A DNA stretch of 14,253 nucleotides from Armatimonadota bacterium (GTDB lineage Bacteria; Armatimonadota; HRBIN16): NCBI GenBank assembly GCA_028275265.1, contig JAPWUZ010000034.1:1-14253 (forward strand). Reading direction: 5' to 3'. A model generated the notes under the pieces. The model was not told the origin of the DNA. It searched no databases and worked only from the letters and a program-made list of their open reading frames with translations. Positions 1 through 7,511 of the stretch are shown one piece after another (within the stretch, counting starts at the first letter, position 1; the number at the start of each line of letters is the position of its first letter). Both the position numbers and the translations under genes were made by a program.

Positions 1-5
1 TGAGG

Positions 6-2570
6 ATGAAAGCCCGGAGAACCCTTCTCGCGCTGTGCGCGTTGCTGACGATAGCCACTGCCATTCCGTCTTTTGCTGGCGACGACAGTACGCCGCTCAT
101 TGACCCGACCCGGCCCGTCACACGCATTACGCGCAACAGTTTTACCCTGCAGTACTTCACTCAGCAGCCCTGCGAAACCCGAGTACAGGTGCGTGAGGGC
201 GACATCCCGATGATTGCGTGGCGACCCGAAGGCAAGAAGACCGACTTCTGGTCTCAGCCAAACGTGCGCGTCGTGCGCGTTGCCGGATTGCGGCAATGGC
301 ACACTGTCACGGTAGATGGTCTCAAGCCGGGCAAGCGGTATTTCTATCGCATCTACGATCCCGGCGCCGTACCCACCCCGGAGGAGAAACGCTGGGGGGC
401 AGAACCGCCCTGGCGACGCGAGTATGCCGTCTCCACGCTGGCACCCAAAGGCTACAAGACGATTATCCACGTGCCGGTGAAGGTTCTCCTCATGCCCAAC
501 GTCATTAACGTGGCTTCGGCACACGATGCCAGCGGCGCCATCGCCCCGCGCCCCCAAAAACTGACACCCCAGCAGATAGAGATTATCCGCAAGGAGTATG
601 AGGCGGCTTCTCGCTTCTTCTGGGTGAACAGCGGGATGCGCTTCTGGGTGGACTTCCAGATTTTCATCGACGACCGGTGGCAGCGTTGGGGACCAGAACC
701 CAACAATGCCGACCCGTTCTACAAAGGGTGGCCCATGTGCCGCAGTTACCCGGGCGAGGACTTTCGTGGTCCGGGCGGCGGTGAGTTTACCATTGTGGAC
801 ACGAAGGACATCCTGCGCACGAACACGCAACCCGTCTACGAGGAACGTCCTTATCCCGGACAGATCGAGCAGGCGTTTCCGCGCCGCTGGAACCCACGCA
901 CGCAGAAGTGGGAGTTTTACGGCTCCGGTGGAGGCACCTTTGGCGTGGACGGCCTGCCCGATGGCGTGCCTGCCCGTTCGCAGTTTCTGGGCGGAGGCGA
1001 TACCGCATGGCTGGTCACGCACGAGTTCCATCACCAGATGGAGTCGTTCGGCGCGTTCTCGCTGGCGAATCGCGAAGACGATCGCATCGTGTTCAACCAT
1101 CCTGAACCCCGCTATAGACGCACCAATCCCGATGGCACCGTTTCCGAAAACACATGGAACGGCGCAGGCAGGCACGGCGAGCACTGGCAGTGCATGGCGT
1201 TCTGGGACCGAACACTGACCGACGCGCAGTGGCTGAGGATGTATGTCGGCTACACGGTGACCGTGCGTGACGCTGACGAGGACGGCGTGCCCGATGATGA
1301 CCCGCGCCTGCCACTCGACGAGAAGCGGTTCGGAAGCAACCCGCGCAAGCGTTCCACGGACGGCAGAATCTCCGACCTGCGCAAGGCGATGCTCAGCACA
1401 TGGGCATATTCGCACCTGCAGTTCAGCTTCAACAAGCCGCCCGCTCAATATATCCAGCCGAACCCTGTTAGCCCCGACACCGACGGAGACGGACTGACCG
1501 ACGACGTCGACCCTTACCCGCTGTATCCCTGGCAGCCGTTCATCTACGCCTATCGCGCTACAGTGGACGGCGATGACAGTGAGTGGGCAGCTATACCCAC
1601 TGCCGGGGAGATGGAGAAAGGCGGCATCCGCTTCACCTTCAAACAGGCGCATGACGAGAACGCCTACTACGGACTGTTCACCGTGAAGGGCAACTGGAAA
1701 CGTATCTACGCGGTGTTCGACGGCGAAGGCAAAGGCGTCTTCTCGCGCGAGGGCATCCAGAGTATCGAGGTGCTGAACGGCGATACCCTGACAGTTCGTC
1801 CCGCCTGGGCACCTGCGCCGGGCTTGAAGTGGAAATCTTCGCGTAAAGCAGACGGCACGAGCGTTATCGAGTTCAGCCTGCCGAACCGTGGGGAAGGCAT
1901 CTGGTTCTGGACGCGCGGCGGACGCGAAATCGGCGCTTCCATCGACGTCATCGCGGCGGACGATAAGGCGTACTCGGTGTATGAACCCTACCACCTGTTC
2001 TATGCGGTGATGCTGGAACCCAACGGCCGCTTCCCGTTGCCCGCCAACGCCCCTGCGGAGCTGAGCCGCGAATCCGCCACCCGCGTTTATCTGCCAGACG
2101 ATCCAGTGCTGAAGTTCACCGGCAGCGGCTGGAAGCTGGAGAACGGCGTTCTGCGCCACTCTGGATACGAGGAGTCGGTGGTTTACATCGACGGGTTGAA
2201 CGCGCTGGAGTTCGACTTGTGGGCGCAAATAGAGGCGAAACAGGACGTCGTGCTGGGGGCGTTCCTGCCGGGCACCCCGTCCATGAACGCGGGTGTGGAC
2301 TACATTGGCTTCGTAGGCGGCTATGGGAACACGGTAACGCGCTTCCGCCTGTTCGGACGCGAGGAAGGCGACGGTGAGGTGATGGTCACGCCGGGCAAAC
2401 ACACCTACCAGCTGAGCCGGCGAGGGGGCGAGGTATGGTTGCTGGTGGACGGTAAGCCGGTGTTGTACGCCGCCGACCCCAATCCCAAACAGCCCGTGAA
2501 CCGCCTGGCGGTCATCGGTGGATACGGAGGCGACCAGGTGCTTTACGAGATCAGGATACGGGTGCCGTAA
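6..2570 (+). CDS. Secreted multidomain metallopeptidase-like protein with Ca-binding loops and CBM9-like domain
   Basis: Seen: residues 1-24 form a signal peptide (basic KARR, a hydrophobic core, then PSFA before GDD). Residues about 38-120 resemble a fibronectin-III or purple-phosphatase N-terminal fold, ending in the typical GLKPGKRYFYRIYDPG strand. Residues about 155-400 form a peptidase-like domain with H339-E-F-H-H343, a HExxH zinc motif, and E392/H393 (GEHW) downstream as a candidate third ligand. Asp-rich loops at 422-433 (DADEDGVPDDDP) and 491-505 (DTDGDGLTDDVDPYP) look like TSP3 or dockerin calcium loops. Residues about 513-680 start with VDGDDSEW and look like a CBM9/DOMON-type sandwich, and about 690-854 look like a concanavalin/LamG-type domain. 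Inference: an exported, calcium-stabilised protein acting on or binding extracellular polymers. Protease activity is unproven because the third zinc ligand is uncertain. The start is at the window edge, with GAGG touching the ATG, so the upstream context is unseen. It converges on the RHS unit 63 nt downstream. Confidence 0.8.
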   Translation: MKARRTLLALCALLTIATAIPSFAGDDSTPLIDPTRPVTRITRNSFTLQYFTQQPCETRVQVREGDIPMIAWRPEGKKTDFWSQPNVRVVRVAGLRQWHTVTVDGLKPGKRYFYRIYDPGAVPTPEEKRWGAEPPWRREYAVSTLAPKGYKTIIHVPVKVLLMPNVINVASAHDASGAIAPRPQKLTPQQIEIIRKEYEAASRFFWVNSGMRFWVDFQIFIDDRWQRWGPEPNNADPFYKGWPMCRSYPGEDFRGPGGGEFTIVDTKDILRTNTQPVYEERPYPGQIEQAFPRRWNPRTQKWEFYGSGGGTFGVDGLPDGVPARSQFLGGGDTAWLVTHEFHHQMESFGAFSLANREDDRIVFNHPEPRYRRTNPDGTVSENTWNGAGRHGEHWQCMAFWDRTLTDAQWLRMYVGYTVTVRDADEDGVPDDDPRLPLDEKRFGSNPRKRSTDGRISDLRKAMLSTWAYSHLQFSFNKPPAQYIQPNPVSPDTDGDGLTDDVDPYPLYPWQPFIYAYRATVDGDDSEWAAIPTAGEMEKGGIRFTFKQAHDENAYYGLFTVKGNWKRIYAVFDGEGKGVFSREGIQSIEVLNGDTLTVRPAWAPAPGLKWKSSRKADGTSVIEFSLPNRGEGIWFWTRGGREIGASIDVIAADDKAYSVYEPYHLFYAVMLEPNGRFPLPANAPAELSRESATRVYLPDDPVLKFTGSGWKLENGVLRHSGYEESVVYIDGLNALEFDLWAQIEAKQDVVLGAFLPGTPSMNAGVDYIGFVGGYGNTVTRFRLFGREEGDGEVMVTPGKHTYQLSRRGGEVWLLVDGKPVLYAADPNPKQPVNRLAVIGGYGGDQVLYEIRIRVP

Positions 2571-2633
2571 GCTGCCGGGCAGAAGCAAAGAATCTCTGCG
2601 CCAGATTCGTCGCAGGGCGTGCACGGACCGACC

Positions 2634-3017
2634 TCATTCTGCGCAGAAGCCGTTCGTCCGATGCCCGCGCACGGCACGATACACCCGGCTCAGAAGGTCT
2701 AACAGACTCAACTGCTCACACACCGTTTCGTCGTCGCCTAACTGGGAAAGGAAGCGGAGCAACGACCTTCTGAGGTCGTCGCGGTGTGCTGGTTCCTGCT
2801 CCGCCCCTACAACCTGCACGACCGGGACACGTATTCTCGGCAATCGCCCGCTTACGACCTCCTTGCACCGAAGGTTCAGCAAGCGTCCCTCTGAATCGTA
2901 GGCGACATATTCATTCTGCTGCACGTCGGTGGGCTCTACATACTGCTCAAGGTCCTGAACAGCATCGAAGACCTCGATGTCGCCTGCGCTATCTACCAAA
3001 ACAAATGGTGGACGCAT
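2634..3017 (-). CDS. Small RHS-associated protein, possible immunity or partner protein
   Basis: This 127-aa acidic soluble protein has no signal peptide or membrane segment. Its first 52 residues hold the pattern FDAVQDLEQYVEP, then DVQQNEYVAYDSEGRLL. From memory this resembles small proteins encoded straight after RHS or other polymorphic-toxin genes, but I cannot name the family. The ATG lies inside the last codons of the RHS gene in another frame, so the two genes overlap by 29 nt. Only a weak AGG sits upstream (9 nt away), so translation is probably coupled to RHS translation. Residues 85-120 (LRRSLLRFLSQL, LSLLDLLSRVYRAVRG) look helical. Inference: an immunity or chaperone-like partner. 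Against simple immunity, the RHS protein has only a 28-residue tip and no recognisable toxin. It could equally be an orphan hypothetical. Confidence 0.65.
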   Translation of the reverse strand: MRPPFVLVDSAGDIEVFDAVQDLEQYVEPTDVQQNEYVAYDSEGRLLNLRCKEVVSGRLPRIRVPVVQVVGAEQEPAHRDDLRRSLLRFLSQLGDDETVCEQLSLLDLLSRVYRAVRGHRTNGFCAE

Positions 3018-6005
3018 TGCTTAAAACCTGTGCCAAAACGACCTGGAGGTTAGTAAGGTCATCAAACCAGTCATCCCCACTCGGATCCACTCTATTAGCC
3101 GACTCATGCCCGCAGTACAAATACGGATGCTCGCTCAGCACCGCATCCCGCGAGATAAATCTACCTACCTGCGGGTCGTAATGGCGCGCCCCGACGTGGA
3201 GCAAGCCCGCGTCGCCATCATCACGGTAGCCCCATGCCCCCGCAAAGCGATAGGGGTTGGCACTGCCGCCCCACTGCGCCACCACGTTGCCGAAGGCTTC
3301 GGTTGTCAACGTGCTGGTCACCGCCTGAACGCCGTTCACCGTCGCCCGCGTGGTGCCCAGTCCATCCGAGAGCACCACCTCTCCGTTGCGGGCAACCAGC
3401 GCATTGCCGTAGCTGTATACGGCAGTGACCGCGCCGCCTTGACGTTCTACTATTATCCTATCACCGTCATGCACCAGTTGGCAAGTGGTGCCGTTTGCCG
3501 TGCGCGAAACCCGACGACCCAGCGCATCGTAGCCGAAGGTCACCACACTGCCGTTGCCACTGATGCCCACCAGCTGACCGTCGTAGTCCCAGCTCAGCGT
3601 ATAGCTCACGCCGTTCAGCACACGGGACACCTGCTCCCCGTTGGCGTTGTAGGTGTAACTATTGTTGAAACCGCCACCTGTGGAGAGCAACTGGTCGTCG
3701 GCATTGTAACTGAAGGTGGTGGTCACTCCGTTCACCGTCTGGCTCAGCCGGTTGCCCTCTGCGTCCAGCGTGTAACTGATCGAGTAGGGCGCCGTGCCGG
3801 TGCGAACCTCGCCCACCAGACGGTGTGCGCCGTCGTAGGTGTAAGTGACGGTGGAACCGTCCGCCTCCACTACCTGCGTGCGCAGTCCATCCGCATTGTA
3901 ACTGTAACTGAAGGAGGCAAGCACGCTGTTGTCGCTGCGCCGGTGCACGATGCTCGTCAACCGGTTCGCCGCATCGTAACTCTTACTGGTGGTGACCCCG
4001 TTCGGAGCGGTGATGCTCACCTCGTTGCCGTTGGCGTCGTAAGTGTAACTGGTGGTGCCCGTCGGCTCCGTTACCGATGCCAGCTCGTTGCGCGCGGTGT
4101 AACTGTAGGTCACCGTGCGACCGCTCAGGTCGCTCATGCTGCTGAGCAGTCCCCGCTTGCCGGTGGCATCGTAACCGTAACTGACCTGAACCACCCCGTT
4201 CCACGACTCGCTGGTGAGACGGTTGGTAGAGTCATAGGTGCGTGCCCAGGTGCCCGTGCTATCCGTCCAGCCCACCAGATTATCGTTGGCATCGTAACTG
4301 AAGGTCTTGAGGCTGTTATCGGGGTAGGTTATCTGCACCAGGCGCATCCAGTTGTCCCGGCTGTAGGTGGTGGTGCGCCCCATGGCGTCGGTGCGGGCGG
4401 TCTGCAGTCCCAGCAGGTTGTAACTGTACTGCGTCACCTTGCCCATGGGCGTGGTAACGCTGGTGAGGTTGCCGTGCGTGTCATAGCCATACTGGGTGGT
4501 GTGTCCGTTCGCATCGGTCTTGCTGGTAACCAGTCCATAGCTGTTCACGGTGTAACCGACGGTGCTGATGACCGCACCGTTGCTGTCCTTGTGTTGTGTC
4601 TGAATAAGGTTCCAGCCCGTAGCATCATAGGTGTTCACCGTCTGATGCCCCAGAGGGTCGGTCACGGTCAGCACGCGGTTGCGGGTGTTGTAGGTGAAGC
4701 TGCTGGTATTGCCCAGCGGGTCGGTCTGACTGAGCACATTGCCCCGACTGTCGTAGGTGAAACTCCACACGTTACCCCGCCGGTCGGTCAAGGCGGTGAG
4801 GTTGTTGTTGGTCTCCCAGCTGTAACTCTGGATGTATCCCAGTGCATCTTGCTCCGAGAGCAGTCGTCCGTTGCCATCGTAGCTGTGCACCGTGGTGTGC
4901 CCGTTGGGGTCGGTGACGGTGGTCTGGTTAGAGCCGTAACTGAAGGTGATGGTGTTGCCTGCAGGGTCGGTCTGCGAAACCAGGCGGTTGGAGGCATCAT
5001 AACTGTATTGCCACACGTTACCCCGCCGGTCGGTCAAACTGGTGATGTTGTGGTTGGCGTTGTAGCCGAACTGCAGACGATAGGTGTTGCCGTTGAGGGT
5101 GGGAAAGTTCACCTGCGTCAAACGCCCGTAGGCATCATAGGTGAACGTCCACTGTCGGTTGAGCGGGTCGGTGACCGCCGTCATCCTGCCCGACACGTTG
5201 TAGGAGAAGTTCAGCTGGCGGTTGGTGGGGTCGCTCAGGCGGGTGAGGCGGTTACTGCTATTGTAGGTGAGGGTGATGGTATTGCCATTGGGGTCGGTGA
5301 TGCTGGTGCAGAACCATCCCGTGCCGTTGGGATTGGTGAAGCGGTACCGTATTTGCTCTTTGGTGGTGAGGTCGTAACTGCTGATGGGGCTGCCGTTGGC
5401 AACAAGGTTATCGTAGATGCCTGCGGGAGGCAGGTAACTGCCGTTGGGCTGACGGATAAAGGTGTAGCACTTGTCATCGCCCCAGTGCACGGTAACGTTT
5501 CCCGTCTGGCTATCCACCAGCAGGTAGAGCAGATACGTGTGTGACCACTTCTGCCCCAACTCGCGGTTGATGGTGGCTTTACTGTTGTGGTAGAGGGTGA
5601 ACTGCACAGGCATTCCGCCTCTGGCTTCCCAGCCGACAAGGGGCACGGTGGTCAGTTTGTTCCCGTGCAGGGTGTTGGTGTCGGCGACCTGTACCTGCCA
5701 TCGGTAGGGGTTGCCGGTGTTGGTTTCGTTGGGCAGGGGTTCGTCATCGCCGATTCCGATGCCCGAGTTGGTGCCGCCGCCTCCGGACGGAGGCAGAAGT
5801 GCGGCGGTGAGGACGGTCCGGTTCCACAGGTGGTGGAGCGTGGTAGCGTAGCCGGTGGTGGTGTTGGCGAGGAACAGTGCCAGCGAGGCAGCTGCTGCGA
5901 GGATGCTGCTAAGCGTGGTTACCCCCCCGCATTTGTAAGCAAGAACACAACAGAAAGAGCCAATGCGAAGGGTTTGGTCACAAAGCGTTTGCGAACACGG
6001 TTCAT
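2989..6005 (-). CDS. RHS/YD-repeat exported protein, frameshifted at a G7 run
   Basis: The intact frame runs from 5646 (a GTG with no good SD) to the stop at 2989-2991 (885 aa). It stays open with no start codon upstream to 5922, encoding a hydrophobic stretch (SSILAAAASLALFLA), a Gly-rich linker and NTGNPYRWQVQVADTNTLHG. The real start is the ATG at 6005, preceded by AGGA 8 nt upstream and encoding a signal peptide (MNRVRKRF then LALSVVFLL). That frame stops at TAA 5919-5921, just after seven G. One added G joins the two into 1005 aa. In corrected numbering, residues about 120-900 are tandem YD repeats (YDANGN, YNADGLR types) and 920-954 are the RHS core (RFAGAWGYRD, ARHYDPQVGRFISRD). DPSG is at 974-977, followed by a tip of only 28 residues. 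RHS repeats build a hollow beta-cocoon that normally encloses a C-terminal toxin. None is recognisable here, so the role may be adhesion or a structural shell. The small partner gene overlaps the 3' end. Confidence 0.85.
4765..4791 (-). repeat. 27-bp exact repeat, copy 1, inside the RHS gene
   Basis: Identical to 5011-5037. Both copies encode LTDRRGNVW in YD units. The flanks diverge at once. Confidence 0.7.
5011..5037 (-). repeat. 27-bp exact repeat, copy 2, inside the RHS gene
   Basis: Identical to 4765-4791, 246 bp apart (82 codons). Recombination between the copies would delete 82 residues in frame. Confidence 0.7.
5919..6005 (-). other. 28-codon leader frame: the RHS signal peptide cut off by the frameshift
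   Basis: The frame from ATG 6005 reads MNRVRKRFVTKPFALALSVV, FLLTNAGG and then stops at TAA. It has three to four basic residues at the start followed by a hydrophobic core, as in a Sec signal peptide. It is the only start near the RHS gene with an SD (AGGA, 8 nt spacing) and a promoter in front. As written it would yield only this peptide. A -1 shift on the terminal GGG GGG makes the next codon GTA and enters the RHS frame. Confidence 0.75.
5922..5928 (-). repeat. G7 homopolymer at the RHS frame junction (candidate phase-variable or slippery site)
   Basis: The minus strand reads GC, seven G, TAA across the junction between the signal-peptide frame and the RHS frame. The run G-GGG-GGG-U also fits a -1 slippery heptamer (X XXY YYZ, all G), and poly-G runs near the start of surface-protein genes are classic phase-variation switches. 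Gain of one G, loss of two, a ribosomal -1 slip or RNA-polymerase slippage would all restore the frame. A homopolymer miscall in assembly would look identical. Confidence 0.6.
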
Positions 6006-6035
6006 GACGTTGTTCCTACTTAGTGTGACGTCATG
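6003..6035 (-). promoter_or_regulatory. Hairpin in the RHS leader that pairs the start codon and loops out the SD
   Basis: On the minus strand an 8-nt arm CATGACGT (6035-6028) is followed by a 17-nt loop holding the SD (AGGAAC) and a perfect complementary arm ACGTCATG (6010-6003) that contains the start ATG. In the mRNA the AUG would be in the stem and the SD in the loop, which could lower or tune initiation. The stem is short and may be chance. The 8-bp palindrome TGACGTCA at 6026-6033 lies partly in one arm. Confidence 0.35.
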
Positions 6036-6045
6036 TTTTGCAGGT

Positions 6046-6075
6046 ATTATACACCGCAAGTGCGCACTGATGCAA
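6046..6075 (-). promoter_or_regulatory. Likely sigma-70-type promoter of the RHS gene
   Basis: A perfect TATAAT (6051-6046) stands 40 nt upstream of the RHS start codon, with a partial -35 TTGCAT (6075-6070) at 18-nt spacing. The -35 matches only three of six bases, but the -10 is exact and sits in the AT-rich 6006-6146 gap. Transcription would start near 6039-6040. The spacer holds the palindrome GTGCGCAC at 6060-6067. I see no convincing terminator for the upstream ATPase gene in this gap. Confidence 0.5.
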
Positions 6076-6146
6076 TATGGTTAAGCGATAAACTGTTTGA
6101 AAATTTCATGGTTTTTTACGAGGGTTGCTGCATTGCGATGCACCTG

Positions 6147-7361
6147 TTACACCATCTCCAGCGGCACCGCCATCACCCCCGGCGCAAGCGGAAGCACGTG
6201 TGTGCCCAGATGCACCAGCCAGCCTCTGTCCGCACGGTTCGGGTAATCGCGCAGGAAAGCCTGTAACCCCGATGCCATCCCCGGGCGAGGGGTAGCAGTT
6301 GCCTTCACCTCTATCGGAACGAGCTTGCCGTTCTGCTCTAGCAGCAGGTCTACCTCTTCGCCACCGGCAGTGCGCCAGAAGAACACGCGAGGCTCTTGTC
6401 CGCGCTGCCGGTAGCGTTTTACTACCTCCGAGACTAACGCCGTCTCCACAATGGCTCCTGCCATCGGACTGGAGGCGGCATGCTCTACCGTGCGCAGTCC
6501 CACCAGATAGCACAGCAAACCCGTATCTGCGAAATACACTTTGGGTGTCTTCACCAGCCGTTTGCCGATGTTCTCGTGGTATGGCGGCAGGACAATGACC
6601 TGATGTGTGGCTTCCAGCACCGACAGCCAGGCTTTCGCAGTATTGACAGCGACACCAAGTTCGCGGGAAACATCCGACAGGTTTAGCAACTGTCCACTTC
6701 GCGCCGCCAGTATTCGCAGGAAAGCCTGATAGGTGATCAAGTCTCCCACCTGCCGTATGGCGCGCACGTCCCGTTCCAGATAGGTTTGCACGTAACTGGC
6801 GTACCACAGGGTGAAATCACGTTGCTCATCCAGAGCGATCTCAGGGTAGCTTCCGCGCAGGAACCACTGCCACCACTGTGCGATGGAAAATGCAGCTGGC
6901 TGAGCGGACGGCTCCCTTTCCCAGATGAATTCAGTTTGCGGCTGGCCCCTTCTTTCGGCGAAAGAGAAAGGCATCAGTTGCAGTACGGCACACCGCCCTG
7001 CCAGCGTCTCAGAAACGCGCTGCATCATGAGCAGGTTTTGCAAGCCGCTCAGGATGTATTGCCCTTTCCGTTCACGGTGCGAGTCGATGCTCTCCTTGAT
7101 GTAGGGCAAGAGTTCAGGAGCGTTCTGCACTTCATCTAAGATGACCGGAGGCGCATACAGCTGCAGAAAACCGCGCGGGTCGGCTCGAACGGCAGCCAGT
7201 ACATCCGGGGTTTCGAGGGAAAGGTACCGGTAGCGGTCGCCGAACAGATGCTTCAGCAGAGTCGTTTTGCCAGCTTGCCGTGCCCCTGTGAGTACGACCG
7301 CCGGAAACTCGCGCGTCGCCCGCTGCAGAACCGGCTCGAGACCTCTCGGCAGATACTCCAT
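6147..7361 (-). CDS. AAA_14 / DUF4143 family ATPase
   Basis: A 404-aa cytosolic protein of the common bacterial and archaeal AAA_14-DUF4143 family. Walker A is G26-ARQAGKTT34, Walker B is VILDEVQ at 73-79 (D76, E77), the sensor-1-like segment is YILSGLQNLL near 102-111, and an ETLAGR motif lies near 118-123. Residues about 212-258 contain a winged-helix-like segment (LSDVSRELGVAVNTAKAWL). The C-terminal part has a PD-(D/E)XK-like core, D338 then E351-V-K353. Family members are mostly uncharacterised; DNA-related or toxin-antitoxin-like roles have been suggested, and none can be assigned here. The start is the ATG at 7361, not a GTG two codons upstream, because AAGGAG (7372-7367) sits 5 nt before this ATG and would overlap the other start. 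It has its own promoter with a palindromic operator, so autoregulation through the winged helix is a reasonable inference. Confidence 0.9.
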   Translation of the reverse strand: MEYLPRGLEPVLQRATREFPAVVLTGARQAGKTTLLKHLFGDRYRYLSLETPDVLAAVRADPRGFLQLYAPPVILDEVQNAPELLPYIKESIDSHRERKGQYILSGLQNLLMMQRVSETLAGRCAVLQLMPFSFAERRGQPQTEFIWEREPSAQPAAFSIAQWWQWFLRGSYPEIALDEQRDFTLWYASYVQTYLERDVRAIRQVGDLITYQAFLRILAARSGQLLNLSDVSRELGVAVNTAKAWLSVLEATHQVIVLPPYHENIGKRLVKTPKVYFADTGLLCYLVGLRTVEHAASSPMAGAIVETALVSEVVKRYRQRGQEPRVFFWRTAGGEEVDLLLEQNGKLVPIEVKATATPRPGMASGLQAFLRDYPNRADRGWLVHLGTHVLPLAPGVMAVPLEMV

Positions 7362-7374
7362 ACACACTCCTTAG

Positions 7375-7405
7375 TGCAATTTTGCATTATGATTGCAAAA
7401 TTGCA
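7375..7405. promoter_or_regulatory. 31-bp palindromic operator, 12-bp perfect arms
   Basis: Arms TGCAATTTTGCA (7375-7386) and TGCAAAATTGCA (7394-7405) are exact reverse complements around the spacer TTATGAT. Each arm is itself a near-palindrome (TGCAA-2 nt-TTGCA), so the site holds two half-site pairs. It starts 13 nt before the ATPase start codon, and its spacer and right arm cover the -10 of the only promoter-like sequence there. There is no T run and the stem is AT-rich, so it is not a terminator. Confidence 0.7.
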
Positions 7406-7417
7406 CAGATTTGTCAA
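7389..7417 (-). promoter_or_regulatory. Promoter of the DUF4143 ATPase gene
   Basis: A perfect -35 TTGACA (7417-7412) is followed after 17 nt by AATCAT (7394-7389), a 4/6 match to the -10 consensus. An alternative -10 is CATAAT at 20-nt spacing. Either -10 falls within the palindrome, so a bound repressor would block polymerase. The rest of the gap (7418-7511) holds no recognisable terminator or gene. Confidence 0.55.
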
Positions 7418-7511
7418 GGCTACCGGAGGCACGGCTCTTTCGGCGCCAACACCCTCCCCGTCCGCAGATCGCCCGGCACGGTCCTGCGTCAAAGAGGGGG
7501 TTGCCACCGTC

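Noticed and set aside
2571..2633. Terminator between the two converging genes
   Set aside because: Only tiny stems (for example CTGCC-G-GGCAG) with impossible loops and no T run.
4765..5037. CRISPR-like or mobile repeat array
   Set aside because: Repeats are within coding YD units, encode the same peptide and lack regular spacers.
3106..5544. 812-codon open frame on the plus strand, antisense to the RHS gene
   Set aside because: It mirrors the codon pattern of the YD repeats, has no SD, shows low-complexity VGV/VTEG content and matches no family. The minus strand has clear RHS motifs.
6129..6142. Small hairpin TGCAT-TGCG-ATGCA downstream of the ATPase gene as a terminator
   Set aside because: Only five pairs and no T run on the minus strand after it. 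The T6 run nearby is on the plus strand, where no gene ends.
6033..6266. 77-codon plus-strand open frame starting in the 6006-6146 gap
   Set aside because: Mostly antisense to the ATPase gene, with no SD and His/Arg-rich composition typical of a shadow frame.
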